Assembly: GCA_964444885.1 (NCBI GenBank)
Contig: CAYUIZ010000016.1
Span: forward strand, 1-39,003
DNA from: CAYRGQ01 sp964444885
GTDB lineage: Bacteria > Bacteroidota > Bacteroidia > Sphingobacteriales > Sphingobacteriaceae
DNA: 39,003 nucleotides
Reading direction: 5' to 3'
Under the pieces are notes generated by a model. The model saw only the letters and a program-made list of their open reading frames with translations. It did not search any database and had not been told where the DNA came from. Every line of letters begins with the position of its first letter. The first letter of the stretch is position 1. Shown in pieces: positions 8,040 through 17,929 of this stretch. The position numbers and the translations under genes are program-made.

Positions 8040-9149
8040 CTATCTTCTTCCGTTCGCCGCCAGCTGGAGCACCTCTTGCGCGATCACCTCGTCAGCATCA
8101 GTGATCGCCAGCTTGGCCATGTTGGTTGCCAGCTCGCTTTGCCGGGGCTCATCGGCCAATAGCGCCAGCGCGGTGTCCACCAGCACCGCATCCGCTTCGT
8201 GGTCGGCGATCAAGATTGCCGCATCTTTATTCACCAGCGCCTGGGCATTTTTTGTTTGGTGGTCTTCGGCCACATTGGGCGAAGGCACCAGGATAGCGGG
8301 TTTGCCCAGCACGCATAATTCGGCGATGGTACCTGCTCCTGCCCGCGCCACGATGACGTCCGCCATGGCATAGGCCAGATCCATTCGCTGCAAGAAAGGC
8401 AGTAGTTTGACCTGAGCCGGCAGGCTGTCCCCGATGCTTTCCTTCAGGCTTTCGTAGTAATAGTTGCCGCACTGCCATAGCAACTGGGTGCCGGAGGCGG
8501 CAAACTTCGCCAACCCATCGCGCATGCATTCGTTGAGCGTTCGCGCGCCCAAGCTGCCTCCGGTGACCAACACGGTTTTTCGCTCGGCCGAAAGACCGAA
8601 GTGCGCGGCCGCGGCGGACTTTTTCCCAGCGATATCCACCGACTCCCGCCGGATGGGATTACCGGTCAACAACACGCGTTCTTTTGGAAAAAAGCGATCC
8701 ATCCCCTCAAAGGCCACGCATATCTTAGCCGCTTTAGCACCCAAGCGCTTATTGGTAATCCCCGCGTAGGAGTTTTGCTCCTGGATAAGCGTGGGTATCC
8801 CCATGCGGCCAGCCGCGTGCAACAAAGGCCCCGACGCATAGCCGCCCACGCCGACGGCCACATCCGGCCTGAACGACCGAATGATGCGTTTGGCGTTGCT
8901 TAGGCTTTTCAATAGCTTAAACGGCAGGCCTACATTCTTCCAAATGGAGCTCCGGTCGATGCCTTGGATATCCAAGCCGACGATTTCGTAGCCCGCGGCA
9001 GGAACCTTCTCCATCTCCATCCGCCCGTCAGCACCCACAAATAAGATCTCCGTGTCCGGCGCAAGGCGCCGCAGGGCGTTGGCGATTGCTATCGCCGGGA
9101 AGATGTGTCCTCCCGTCCCTCCGCCGCTTATGATAACCCGTGTAGACAT
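8040..9149 (-). CDS. murG: Lipid II synthase MurG (GT28 N-acetylglucosaminyltransferase)
   Basis: MurG transfers GlcNAc from UDP-GlcNAc to lipid I on the inner membrane face, making lipid II. The first glycine loop ISGGGTGGHIFPAIAIA is at 7-23 and the second, VTGGSLGARTLNE, near 195. The donor-binding region contains VIVARAGAGTIAELCVLGKPAILVPSPNVAEDHQ, here with the family's AGAGT-E pattern and the terminal DHQ. The length of 369 residues is normal. It lies between ftsW and murC, as expected of the cluster, so precursor synthesis and polymerisation are co-transcribed. Confidence 0.97.
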   Translation of the reverse strand: MSTRVIISGGGTGGHIFPAIAIANALRRLAPDTEILFVGADGRMEMEKVPAAGYEIVGLDIQGIDRSSIWKNVGLPFKLLKSLSNAKRIIRSFRPDVAVGVGGYASGPLLHAAGRMGIPTLIQEQNSYAGITNKRLGAKAAKICVAFEGMDRFFPKERVLLTGNPIRRESVDIAGKKSAAAAHFGLSAERKTVLVTGGSLGARTLNECMRDGLAKFAASGTQLLWQCGNYYYESLKESIGDSLPAQVKLLPFLQRMDLAYAMADVIVARAGAGTIAELCVLGKPAILVPSPNVAEDHQTKNAQALVNKDAAILIADHEADAVLVDTALALLADEPRQSELATNMAKLAITDADEVIAQEVLQLAANGRR

Positions 9150-9172
9150 GTGCGCTGTGCTCCGTTCTATAA

Positions 9173-10351
9173 TTATCCCATCGCCGGGATTTCCCCGATG
9201 ACAACTTTTTTGTTTTTATCGATGCTCGTACTTTCCGCTTTCATCTCGTCAATGTTGCGACTAACGCTGAGAATGATGCCAAACGCAATACTCGTAAAGA
9301 GAATGGACGTGCCACCCATACTGACCAGCGGCAATGGAATCCCCGTCACCGGACCCAGCCCCACGGCGACTGCCATGTTGCCAAGCGCCTGCAGCGTGAG
9401 TGAGAAGCCGAGGCCCGCCGCCAGCAAAGCGCCGAACGCTTTGGGACTGAGCGTGACGATCCGGATACATCGGAACATCAGCGCAACGTATAAACCGACG
9501 AGCACGAACCCGCCGACCGCGCCGTATTCTTCGACGATGATGGCGAAAATAAAATCCGAATACGGGTGCGGCAACACGTTTCGTTGGGTGCTGTTGCCCG
9601 GCCCTTTGCCAAAAAGCCCGCCTGAAGCAATGGCTATCTTTGCATGGTCTGATTGGAAAGACTTGTCTGTATCGGCTTGCTCGCCACTCAAATACGTCTC
9701 CACACGCGACGCGTACGTCTTACTACGCGGCCCCAGCATGACGACGAGAACCAGCAATACCATGACTCCCATACACACGTATGCGATCTGTTTGAGGCTA
9801 ATCCGACCGATCACAAGCAGCAGGACGCTGACGCCAAACAGCATGAGCGCCGTCGACAGATTTGCCGGCGCGATCAGCACGAAAATGATACAGACGGAGC
9901 CCATAATCGGCAAAAAAGCCTTCTTGACGTCTTTGATGTTTTCCTGCTTGCGCGTCAGCGTACGCGCCAGAAAGGTAATAAGCGCCAATTTGGCCAAATC
10001 CGATGTTTGGAACGTCTGGTTGATGACCGGAATGGTCACCCAGCGATTGGCTTCATTGATCGTATTACCGAAAATCAATGTATAAAAGAGCAATGGAATG
10101 GTGATTGCCATTAATATTTTCGAAATTCCGGCATACCAGCGGTAGTCGAGCAAATGCGAAAAATACATGAGCGCAAACCCGCCGATAATCAGTAAGGTGT
10201 GCTTGACTAGGTAAATCTCCGTGCCTTTACCTTCCTTGTAGGCCAGCGTGCCCACCGAACTGTACACGGCCAGCAAGGACCACAGCGACAGGACGATGAT
10301 GATAATCCACAACCACCGGTCTCCTTTTAGCCTTGAAAATGCCTGTTCCAT
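9173..10351 (-). CDS. ftsW: Lipid II polymerase / division SEDS protein FtsW
   Basis: FtsW is a 392-residue polytopic SEDS glycosyltransferase that polymerises lipid II at the septum together with the FtsI transpeptidase. About ten hydrophobic helices can be traced from WLWIIIIVLSLWSLLAVYSSV (14-34) onward. SEDS landmarks include NRWVTIP, QTSDLAKLALI with the conserved Asp, GKGPGNSTQ, FIFAIIVEEYG, and the late GLGPVTGIPLPLVSMGGTS. RodA is excluded mainly by context, since the gene stands in the dcw cluster between murD and murG. The cytoplasmic C-terminal tail is short. Confidence 0.95.
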   Translation of the reverse strand: MEQAFSRLKGDRWLWIIIIVLSLWSLLAVYSSVGTLAYKEGKGTEIYLVKHTLLIIGGFALMYFSHLLDYRWYAGISKILMAITIPLLFYTLIFGNTINEANRWVTIPVINQTFQTSDLAKLALITFLARTLTRKQENIKDVKKAFLPIMGSVCIIFVLIAPANLSTALMLFGVSVLLLVIGRISLKQIAYVCMGVMVLLVLVVMLGPRSKTYASRVETYLSGEQADTDKSFQSDHAKIAIASGGLFGKGPGNSTQRNVLPHPYSDFIFAIIVEEYGAVGGFVLVGLYVALMFRCIRIVTLSPKAFGALLAAGLGFSLTLQALGNMAVAVGLGPVTGIPLPLVSMGGTSILFTSIAFGIILSVSRNIDEMKAESTSIDKNKKVVIGEIPAMG

Positions 10352-10393
10352 AATCTTAATTTAACGGGATCATGCCCCTATTCCTTACTGGTA

Positions 10394-11767
10394 TTACAAC
10401 TCAAAAACTGCCGCTTTGAACTGCTCGCCCCGGTCTTCGTAATTTTTGAACCGGTCAAAGCTGGCACAGGCGGGCGACAGCAACACCGTATCGCCTTTCT
10501 CTGCCAGGTGCGAAGCCAGTTGCACGGCGTCGTGCATGCTATTGCTGTTAACGATCATCTTGGCGTCGCCCTCTAACGAATCGTGAATCCGCGCGTTATC
10601 CGTACCAATGCAGATAATAGCGCGAACTTTTGTCCGGACGATATCGCGAAGCATCTCATAGTCGTTGCCCTTGTCCACGCCGCCCATAATCAGGACAATC
10701 TGAGGAGCGAAGCTCTCCAACGCGTACCAAACGGCATTAACGTTGGTCGCTTTGGAGTCATTGACGTAACCCACGCCAGCGATCGAGGCGACAAACTCCA
10801 GCCGATGCGGAATATTGGTATACGAGCCCATGCTTTCTTTCATGGCCTCATTCTTCAACTCATGGATTTTCCCTACTAACCCAGAGGCCATGTTGTTGTT
10901 TATGTTGTGCTTTCCTTGCAGCGATAACTGGTCGATGTTCATGGTAAATATGTCTTTTTGGGGTACGCGTATTTCAAATTCTTTGTCATTCGCCAAGAAT
11001 GCGCCGTGTGCAAATTGCCGTTGCTGGCTAAAGGGCAGACACTGGGCCACGGGCTGGTGGCGCTTCAGTCCCTCGACAGTCTCGGGATCGTCGGCGCAAT
11101 AGATGAAAATGTCTTCCGGGCGTTGGTTTCGGATAATCCGGAACTTGGAGTCGACATAGTTGGCCATTTCGTGTCCGTAGCGGTCGAGGTGGTCGGGCGT
11201 GATATTCAGCAGTATCGCCACATCAGCCCGAAAATGAACCATGTCATCCAGCATAAAACTACTGACTTCCAATACATAATAGGCATACTGCTCTTGCGCT
11301 ACCTGCGCGGCGAAACTCTTGCCGATATTGCCCGCCAGGCCTACATTCAGCCCGCCCTCATGCAACAAATGCCACGTGAGCATCGTCGTTGTCGATTTCC
11401 CGTTCGATCCGGTAATGCAGATCAGCTTGGCATCGGTGTATTGTGCCGCAAACTCCAGCTCGCCGATGACGGGAATGCCCGCCTCGCGCAACTTGCGGAC
11501 AATGGGTGCCGTATTGGGGATACCCGGGCTCTTAACGGCCAAGACGGCTTGCAGTATCTCGTTTTCGTCGTGGTTGCCTTCTTCAAACCGAATGCCCGCC
11601 GCGGCCAATTGCGCTACATACCCGTCCTCAATCTTTCCGATATCCGACACCCACACGTCGAAACCTTGCTGCTGTCCGAGCAAAGCGCTGCCCACACCGC
11701 TCTCGCCGGCGCCCAGCACGACCAACCGGCCGGCTTGGGGATAATGATATGTGGGTATATTGGGCAT
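10394..11767 (-). CDS. murD: UDP-N-acetylmuramoyl-L-alanine--D-glutamate ligase MurD
   Basis: MurD is the cytoplasmic ligase adding D-Glu to UDP-MurNAc-L-Ala. The start is set at ATG 11767 (457 residues), eight bases after the mraY stop. The frame extends 22 codons further, but those codons lie inside mraY. N-terminal RLVVLGAGESGVGSAL (14-29) binds the UDP moiety, ATP loop GSNGKSTTT is at 120-128, and LNITPDHLDRYGH, YVNDSKATNVNA and IMGGVDKGNDY follow in the order expected for MurD. The product is the substrate for MurE, encoded two genes upstream. Confidence 0.96.
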   Translation of the reverse strand: MPNIPTYHYPQAGRLVVLGAGESGVGSALLGQQQGFDVWVSDIGKIEDGYVAQLAAAGIRFEEGNHDENEILQAVLAVKSPGIPNTAPIVRKLREAGIPVIGELEFAAQYTDAKLICITGSNGKSTTTMLTWHLLHEGGLNVGLAGNIGKSFAAQVAQEQYAYYVLEVSSFMLDDMVHFRADVAILLNITPDHLDRYGHEMANYVDSKFRIIRNQRPEDIFIYCADDPETVEGLKRHQPVAQCLPFSQQRQFAHGAFLANDKEFEIRVPQKDIFTMNIDQLSLQGKHNINNNMASGLVGKIHELKNEAMKESMGSYTNIPHRLEFVASIAGVGYVNDSKATNVNAVWYALESFAPQIVLIMGGVDKGNDYEMLRDIVRTKVRAIICIGTDNARIHDSLEGDAKMIVNSNSMHDAVQLASHLAEKGDTVLLSPACASFDRFKNYEDRGEQFKAAVFEL

Positions 11768-11775
11768 TGTATCTT

Positions 11776-13011
11776 TTATCGCACTTTCAGTGTTACAATC
11801 GTGATGATGGCCAAAATGATTCCCGTAATCCAAAAACGCGTGACGATCTTGGACTCGTGGTATCCTTTTTTCTGGTAATGGTGGTGCAAAGGCGCCATCA
11901 GGAAGATCCTTCGGCCCTCCCCGTATTTTTTGCGTGTGTACTTAAAGTACGATACTTGCATGATGACAGAGAGGTTTTCAATCAGGAATACACCACAAAG
12001 CACGGGAATCAATAATTCCTTGCGGATGAGCACGGCAAAGGCTGCGATAATGCCGCCAATGGCCAAACTGCCCGTATCGCCCATAAACACCTGCGCAGGG
12101 TAAGAATTGTACCACAAAAATCCGGTACACGCCCCTACAAACGCGCCCGCGAAAATCACCAGCTCACCCGAATTGGGGATGTACATGATATTGAGGTAAT
12201 CGGAAAAAATCACGTTGCCGGACACGTAGGCAAAGATGGCCAGCGTGCCGCCGATGATGGCCGACGTGCCGGTAGCCAAGCCGTCGATTCCGTCCGTGAT
12301 ATTCGCTCCGTTGGACACAGCCGTAACGATGATGACGACGACAACCAAAAAAAGCAGGAACACGGATGTGTTGCCATTGAGGCCAAACGTGCTCAGCACG
12401 CGGGCATAGTCAAACTCATTATCTTTATAGAACGGAATATTGGTCTTCGTGGATTTGACATCCTGCGTGTAGTAGGTCGCGCCGGTGGCGGCCCGCACAT
12501 GCTCGGTCGCGTTGGGGTTTTTGGCTACTTGCTCGCGGACGACAATATCCGGGTGGAAATACATCGTGCAGGCGAGAATAATGCCCAGGCCTACTTGGCC
12601 AATGACCTTGAACCGACCTGCCAGACCTTCCTTATTCTTCCGGAACACCTTGATATAGTCGTCAAGAAACCCGATCGCCCCCATCCACACCGTGGTGACG
12701 AGCATAATAATCACATAGATATTGTTGAGCTTGGCGAAGAGCAACGTCGGGATGAGAATACCAGCGATAATAATCAATCCGCCCATTGTAGGCGTTCCTT
12801 GCTTTTTCTGCTCGCCCTCCAACCCTAAATCGCGAATCGTCTCGCCCACCTGCTTTTTGCGCAGCAAGCCAATCAGCCTGCTTCCGTATGCGGTGGTAAT
12901 GATCAGCGACACAACGACGGCCATGGCGGTACGGAAGGAAATGTATTGAAACAATCCCAGCCCCGGCACGTGCGTATTTTGTTCGATCCAAGTAAATAAG
13001 TGATAGAGCAT
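11776..13011 (-). CDS. mraY: Phospho-N-acetylmuramoyl-pentapeptide transferase MraY
   Basis: MraY is the integral membrane enzyme that loads phospho-MurNAc-pentapeptide onto undecaprenyl phosphate, giving lipid I. Signatures are QGTPTMGGL, GFLDDYIKVFRKN with the DD motif, NITDGIDGLATGTS, FMGDTGSLAIGG, and MAPLHHHYQKKGYHE near the C terminus. Length is 411 residues, about 50 more than E. coli. The excess sits in a soluble insertion (about 150-215, containing NPNATEHVRAATG) after the third to fourth helix, a known trait of Bacteroidota MraY. Gaps of eight and seven bases separate it from murD and murE. Confidence 0.97.
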   Translation of the reverse strand: MLYHLFTWIEQNTHVPGLGLFQYISFRTAMAVVVSLIITTAYGSRLIGLLRKKQVGETIRDLGLEGEQKKQGTPTMGGLIIIAGILIPTLLFAKLNNIYVIIMLVTTVWMGAIGFLDDYIKVFRKNKEGLAGRFKVIGQVGLGIILACTMYFHPDIVVREQVAKNPNATEHVRAATGATYYTQDVKSTKTNIPFYKDNEFDYARVLSTFGLNGNTSVFLLFLVVVVIIVTAVSNGANITDGIDGLATGTSAIIGGTLAIFAYVSGNVIFSDYLNIMYIPNSGELVIFAGAFVGACTGFLWYNSYPAQVFMGDTGSLAIGGIIAAFAVLIRKELLIPVLCGVFLIENLSVIMQVSYFKYTRKKYGEGRRIFLMAPLHHHYQKKGYHESKIVTRFWITGIILAIITIVTLKVR

Positions 13012-13018
13012 AAGCTAT

Positions 13019-14476
13019 CTATTGTTCGCTGAATGTTTCTGTTAAGACGTTCTTATCATCGAAATCGATCCGACGTCCGGCGATTTCCTGGTACTTTTCG
13101 TGTCCCTTACCCGCCACGAGGACGATATCGCCTGGCTGAGCTAAGTGGCAAGCCGCCCGGATAGCCTCACGCCGGTCGACAATCGAGAACACGTTGCGTT
13201 TCTTACTGTCCGGTACGCCCTCCTCCATGTCGCGGATGATTGCAGCGGGATCTTCGGAACGGGGATTGTCTGACGTGAGGATAACCTTGCTGCTGTATTG
13301 CGCCGCCACGGCGGCCATTTCGGGACGCTTGGTCCGGTCGCGATCGCCTCCGCAGCCCAAAACCGTAATAAGCTGCTCCTCGCCTTTGCGCAGGCCTTGA
13401 ATCGCCTGCAGCACGTTCGCTACCGCGTCTGGCGTGTGCGCATAGTCCACAATACCGACAACGCCACGCGGGGAAATGACCGTTTCAAAACGGCCTTCGG
13501 CCCCGCTCACTTGGCTCAGCGCCAACAGCACCTTGCTGGTTTCCTGCTCGAGCAAGATGGCCGTCGCATACACCGCCAGTAGGTTGTAGGCATTAAAGTG
13601 GCCCACCAAGCGTACCCACACCTCATGCTGGTCCACGGCGAGCAACATGCCGTCAAAATGGCTTTCAACCACCTTGGCTTTAAAGTCGGCAATGGTCTTG
13701 AGCCCATACGTTTTCTTGTGGCCAAACGTATTCTGGAGCATCACCGCTCCATTTTTGTCGTCAGCATTGGTCAGCGCAAACGCAAAACGGTCCAAGCCAT
13801 CGAAAAAGGTCTTCTTTGCTTTGAGGTACTCGGCAAAGGTTTTATGGAAATCGAGGTGATCGTGGGTGATATTCGTAAATACGCCACCTGCAAAATTGAG
13901 CCCCGCGATGCGCTGTTGGGCAATGGCGTGCGAGCTGACCTCCATGAAACAGTAATCGCAACCCTCCTCGAGCATGGCGGCCAGCAACTGGTTGATGGCC
14001 ACAGGATCAGGCGTCGTGTGCGTAGCAGGCACAACCTTGTTATCTATCTGGTTTTGCACCGTCGAAATCAAGCCAGCTTGGTAGCCGAGCTGCTTAAATA
14101 ACTGAAACAACAAGGTAGCAACGGTGGTCTTGCCATTCGTGCCGGTGACGCCGACCAAGCGTAGAAATTGGGAGGGGTTGCCATAAAAATTTGCCGAGGC
14201 CACGCCTAAGGCAAAGGCCGAATCATCTACCTGCACATAGGTCACACCCTCTTCAAAAGCTTCGGGCAACTGCTCGACCACGACAACGGTAGCGCCCTTG
14301 TCGACGGCTACCGGCACAAAATCGTGCCCGTCAGCCACGGTACCCCGCACAGCCACGAAAAGGCTGTTGGGCGCCGCTTGCCTGGAGTCGAAGTGTATCG
14401 CCTCGACCAGCAGGTGCAGATTGCCCACGATTTGCCGTACGGGTATGCCATGCAATATGTCCTTGAGCGATACCAT
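13019..14476 (-). CDS. murE: UDP-MurNAc-L-Ala-D-Glu--meso-diaminopimelate ligase MurE
   Basis: MurE adds the third residue of the stem peptide. It is 485 residues long. The N-terminal UDP-binding domain has the FDSRQAAPNSLFVAVRG pattern, ATP loop GTNGKTT is at 112-118, THDHLDFHKT marks the central domain, and DYAHTPDAV precedes the ligase C domain. DNPR at 403-406 is the motif that selects meso-diaminopimelate over lysine, so the wall should be the Gram-negative A1-gamma type. GKGHE at 456-460 is also intact. It lies two bases from ftsI and seven from mraY, a tight operon. Confidence 0.96.
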   Translation of the reverse strand: MVSLKDILHGIPVRQIVGNLHLLVEAIHFDSRQAAPNSLFVAVRGTVADGHDFVPVAVDKGATVVVVEQLPEAFEEGVTYVQVDDSAFALGVASANFYGNPSQFLRLVGVTGTNGKTTVATLLFQLFKQLGYQAGLISTVQNQIDNKVVPATHTTPDPVAINQLLAAMLEEGCDYCFMEVSSHAIAQQRIAGLNFAGGVFTNITHDHLDFHKTFAEYLKAKKTFFDGLDRFAFALTNADDKNGAVMLQNTFGHKKTYGLKTIADFKAKVVESHFDGMLLAVDQHEVWVRLVGHFNAYNLLAVYATAILLEQETSKVLLALSQVSGAEGRFETVISPRGVVGIVDYAHTPDAVANVLQAIQGLRKGEEQLITVLGCGGDRDRTKRPEMAAVAAQYSSKVILTSDNPRSEDPAAIIRDMEEGVPDSKKRNVFSIVDRREAIRAACHLAQPGDIVLVAGKGHEKYQEIAGRRIDFDDKNVLTETFSEQ

Positions 14477-14478
14477 CC

Positions 14479-16572
14479 TTAATTCAATTCTATCGACACG
14501 CTGGTTCCGGACGGCACTTGTTGCCCCGCGGCCAGCGATTGCCTGCTTACTTTTCCTTTTCCTTTTACGACTGCAGGATAGCCTGCAGTTTCCAGCGCAT
14601 AAAGCGCGTCCACCAAGCCCATTCCTTCCACGTCAGGAACGACGCCTTCGCGGATGGGCTCGTCATTGAACGGGATACCCTTGATCGTGTCCACCCCCGC
14701 GGGCGCATCTGACGAGGCGTACCGGGTTTTGATTCCCATTGCATCGTACACCGTCAAGACCGCATTTTTCGAGCCTCGCAGCGTAGGTGGCAGTTCGGTA
14801 TTGCCGACTAAACGCAGTTCCTCGAAGCTGCTGTGCATATCCAAGTCGTTGGCATACACCATGTCGGCGAGTTCGCGGAATACCGGACCGGCGATCGACG
14901 CCCCATAGTAACCGTTTCGCGGATTGCGGATGACGACGATCATCGAGTATTTGGGGTTGTCGGCAGGGAAATAACCTGCGATCGACGACTGGTATTTTCG
15001 ATTGCGGTAGCCTGCGGCGCCGTCAGCTATCTGCGCCGTACCCGTCTTGCCGGCCATTCCGTAGATCGGGTTATTGATGCGCCTGCCGGTACCGTGTTCC
15101 ATGGTGCCCGCTAGCATATCCTGCAGTTTGCCTATCGTCTCCTTTGACGCAATTCGCTTATTGATAACCCGGGTGCCGAAGCGCTCTACCGTATTGCCCA
15201 GGTGGCGGATTTCCTTGACGTAAAGTGGCGCCACCATCACGCCGTCGTTTGCCACGGCATTATACAAAGCCAGCATCTGCAGGGGCGTCATTTTCAGTTC
15301 GTAGCCATAGGCCATCTGCGGCAGCGACAGCCCGCTCCAGCTCCGGTTTTCGGGCGTCTTGATCAGGGGATCCCCTTCGCCGGGAATCTGCAGACCCAGT
15401 GGCTTGCCGATACTCAAGGCATGCAGCTGTTTGGTAAAACGTGCCGGATTCTCGCGATACGCGGTATTGATAATCTTGGTGATGGCCGAGTTGGACGACA
15501 CCTCGAATGCTTTTTTTACCGTAATGGTGCCATAGGCGTGCACGTCGCGAATGGTGTGGCGATGCACTTGGTAGGTGCCGTTGCCTGTTTCCACGAGCGA
15601 ACTCGTGTCGACCACGCCGTCCTCCAGCGCGACGAGAAACGAAGCCAACTTAAATGTCGACCCGGGCTCAGCACTCTGTGCAATAGCGTAATTAAACTTT
15701 TCGCGATACACCCCATCCTCATCGCGGGTGAAGTTGGCGACGGCGCGTATCTCGCCGGTGGCAACTTCCATCAAGATGACGCACCCATTATCGGCATTGC
15801 TGATTTGCAATTGCTTTTCCAAGGCGCGTTGGGCCATATCCTGCATATTGACGTCGATGGTGGAGATAATGTCCGACCCATCGACCGGGGCCACTTCGAC
15901 ATCGCGGTTGACCGGCATCCACACGCCCCCCGCAATCCGCTGCACGAGGCGCTTGCCGCTCCGGCCGTCGATGTATTCACTATAGGCGCCTTCTAAACCC
16001 ACGTGCACATTATCATCCTGGCTCTTATAGCCGATCGTACGTGCCGCCAGGTTGGTGAACGGCAGGATGCGCTTGTTTTTGCGTTCCGCGATCAATCCTC
16101 CTTTATAACGGCCCAGATTAAATATGGGGAACTCCCGCATTTTCTTCAATTCCTGGTGACCTACGTTCCGCTTGATCAGAAAATAACGGTTTCGGCGCTT
16201 ACGGGCGTCCTTCAGTGAGGCCGCATATTGTACGGGAGATTTATCGCCAAAGAAAACGGACAGTCGTCGGGCCAGGGAATCAACCTTCGAATAGAAAACG
16301 TCATCCTCCTCGATGCCAGGCGCCAGCAAATCCATACGCACGTCGTATTCAGGAATGGATGTCGCCAGCAAGCTGCCATCATTGGAATAGATATTGCCTC
16401 GTACGGCCTCCACATCGACATAGCGCGTAGAAAGGCTGTCCGCCATAGCACGCCAGTCAGCTCCTTCCACATACTGTACATGGAACAACTTGACCAGTAC
16501 GGCAATGGCAAAAAGCACGATAAGCCCAAATGACACGTAGGCTCTCAACAATATGTCGGTACGGATATTCAT
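14479..16572 (-). CDS. ftsI: Septal peptidoglycan transpeptidase FtsI (class B PBP with PASTA domain)
   Basis: This division-specific penicillin-binding protein cross-links septal peptidoglycan with FtsW. It has 697 residues: a short cytoplasmic start, a membrane helix at about 12-30, a dimerisation/pedestal domain, then the transpeptidase. The active-site triad motifs are complete: STFK with Ser305, SSN at 359-361, and KTGT at 509-512. A PASTA domain closes the protein (about 640-697, beginning VVPDVEGMGLVDALYALETAG). C-terminal PASTA is typical of Spo-VD-like and Bacteroidota FtsI but absent from E. coli. Neighbours ftsL and murE are within 14 and 2 bases. Confidence 0.96.
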   Translation of the reverse strand: MNIRTDILLRAYVSFGLIVLFAIAVLVKLFHVQYVEGADWRAMADSLSTRYVDVEAVRGNIYSNDGSLLATSIPEYDVRMDLLAPGIEEDDVFYSKVDSLARRLSVFFGDKSPVQYAASLKDARKRRNRYFLIKRNVGHQELKKMREFPIFNLGRYKGGLIAERKNKRILPFTNLAARTIGYKSQDDNVHVGLEGAYSEYIDGRSGKRLVQRIAGGVWMPVNRDVEVAPVDGSDIISTIDVNMQDMAQRALEKQLQISNADNGCVILMEVATGEIRAVANFTRDEDGVYREKFNYAIAQSAEPGSTFKLASFLVALEDGVVDTSSLVETGNGTYQVHRHTIRDVHAYGTITVKKAFEVSSNSAITKIINTAYRENPARFTKQLHALSIGKPLGLQIPGEGDPLIKTPENRSWSGLSLPQMAYGYELKMTPLQMLALYNAVANDGVMVAPLYVKEIRHLGNTVERFGTRVINKRIASKETIGKLQDMLAGTMEHGTGRRINNPIYGMAGKTGTAQIADGAAGYRNRKYQSSIAGYFPADNPKYSMIVVIRNPRNGYYGASIAGPVFRELADMVYANDLDMHSSFEELRLVGNTELPPTLRGSKNAVLTVYDAMGIKTRYASSDAPAGVDTIKGIPFNDEPIREGVVPDVEGMGLVDALYALETAGYPAVVKGKGKVSRQSLAAGQQVPSGTSVSIELN

Positions 16573-16586
16573 CGTTCGTCAGCTTG

Positions 16587-16994
16587 TTAGTTGCTTTTTC
16601 TCACTAATGTTATCTTCTTGGGCGGTTCGGTTCGCTCTTTCAGCCCGATACTGTCCGCCCGTTTTGCTATTTCGCTTTGCGTTGTCAGCTTCATCATCTC
16701 TGCTGATATGGACTTGTAGTCCCAACTCATTTCCTTCACTTCGCGCCCGAGGCGGTCAATTTGCCGCACCGTGCGTTCGGCGTAGTGCCGGTTGGCGATA
16801 TAAACAATGGCCAGAAGCCCAGCGAACGCAATAAACGGCACATAGCCCACAAATGACATGGACGAAAACCGATCGGTAGAAAACACCGACCGAAAAAAAC
16901 TGCTCGTAGCCTCCGCTTTTTCCTCGACGGTTTCTTGCAACACCTCTTGTTGCTCCTCGCTCAGCGGCTCTTGCCTATATTTGTTTTTTGCCAT
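16587..16994 (-). CDS. ftsL: FtsL-like cell division protein
   Basis: This bitopic protein of 135 residues occupies the ftsL position between rsmH and ftsI. A Glu-rich cytoplasmic stretch of about 45 residues leads to a membrane helix at roughly 48-67 (FVGYVPFIAFAGLLAIVYIA). A predicted coiled coil follows (72-112, RTVQIDRL-like heptads), then a basic tail. FtsL partners with FtsQ and a FtsB/DivIC protein to activate FtsWI. Primary sequence of FtsL is barely conserved, so the call depends on topology, length and position. The longer N-terminal arm is normal for the FtsL-like family of Bacteroidota. Confidence 0.85.
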   Translation of the reverse strand: MAKNKYRQEPLSEEQQEVLQETVEEKAEATSSFFRSVFSTDRFSSMSFVGYVPFIAFAGLLAIVYIANRHYAERTVRQIDRLGREVKEMSWDYKSISAEMMKLTTQSEIAKRADSIGLKERTEPPKKITLVRKSN

Positions 16995-17017
16995 CCTTCC
17001 AATGATTTGCGAAACGC

Positions 17018-17929
17018 TCAGCCAATCTTTTCCGCGATGCGCAGTTTAGCGCTCCTCGCCCGGCTGTTCGCTTCGATTTCCGCGGCCGAGGCCACGACAG
17101 CCTTGCGGCCCACCGCCTGCAATGGCTTGATCTCGTTGCCGTAAAAATCCTTCTCCACCTCGCCCCGGAACTTGCCTTTCGCCATGAAATGCTTAACCAG
17201 CCGGTCTTCCAGGGAATGGTAGGACATCACCACCAGCCGGCCTCCCGGCCTGAGCACCTGCGCGGCTTGCTCGAGGAACTCCTGCAGCGCATCGAGTTCC
17301 TTATTGACTTCTATGCGCAGGGCCTGAAAAAGCTGGGCATAATACTTATGCGCTTTGCCGCGCGGAACGAGCGGCGCGATTGCTTCCTTCAACTGGCCTG
17401 ACGTCCGTATCGGCTCCTGCATACGCACCCTGACAACCGTAGCGGCCAGCGTTTTCGCATTATGCAGCTCGCCGTACATGCCGAAGATTCGGTGCAACTC
17501 AGCCTCCCCGTACGTATTCAGCACGGTTTGGGCATCCAAATCGCCCGCCTGCCCCATGCGCATATCCAAGTTGGCGTCAAAACGCGTCGAAAACCCGCGT
17601 TGTGCGTCGTCAAACTGATGCGACGAAACACCTAAATCGGCCAATATGCCATCCACTTGACGCACGCCCTGCAAGCGCAGATTGTTTTTCAGAAATTTAA
17701 AGTTTTGATGGATGAGCACAAACCGCTCATCATCTATCACGTTTCGCAACGCGTCCGGATCCTGATCGAAAGCGTAGAGCCGGCCCGCTGGACCCAGCCG
17801 CTTGAGCAGTTCCCGGGAATGACCGCCGCCTCCGAAAGTGACGTCGACATAGGTACCTTCCGGGTCTATCGCCAATGCATCCATGCATGCATCCAGCATC
17901 ACTGGCACATGGTACGCATCGCTACTCAT
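17018..17929 (-). CDS. rsmH: 16S rRNA (cytosine(1402)-N4)-methyltransferase RsmH
   Basis: RsmH (MraW) uses S-adenosylmethionine to methylate N4 of C1402 in the 16S rRNA decoding centre. Visible are HVPVML near the start, the SAM loop VDVTFGGGGHSREL, YAFDQDPDA, ILADLGVSSHQFD, RGFSTRFDANLDMRM, and late RPGGRLVVMSYHSLEDRLVKHF, which together are diagnostic. ATG 17929 is preferred because it overlaps the mraZ stop by eight bases, as in the ftsQ-murC junction. ATG 17941 and 17935 in the same frame are possible and would give 307 or 305 residues instead of 303. Confidence 0.95.
   Translation of the reverse strand: MSSDAYHVPVMLDACMDALAIDPEGTYVDVTFGGGGHSRELLKRLGPAGRLYAFDQDPDALRNVIDDERFVLIHQNFKFLKNNLRLQGVRQVDGILADLGVSSHQFDDAQRGFSTRFDANLDMRMGQAGDLDAQTVLNTYGEAELHRIFGMYGELHNAKTLAATVVRVRMQEPIRTSGQLKEAIAPLVPRGKAHKYYAQLFQALRIEVNKELDALQEFLEQAAQVLRPGGRLVVMSYHSLEDRLVKHFMAKGKFRGEVEKDFYGNEIKPLQAVGRKAVVASAAEIEANSRARSAKLRIAEKIG

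Noticed and set aside
11768..11833. 22-codon N-terminal extension of MurD
   Set aside because: It lies inside mraY in another frame and would place residues before the glycine loop that MurD does not have; ATG 11767 gives normal length and an 8-base gap.
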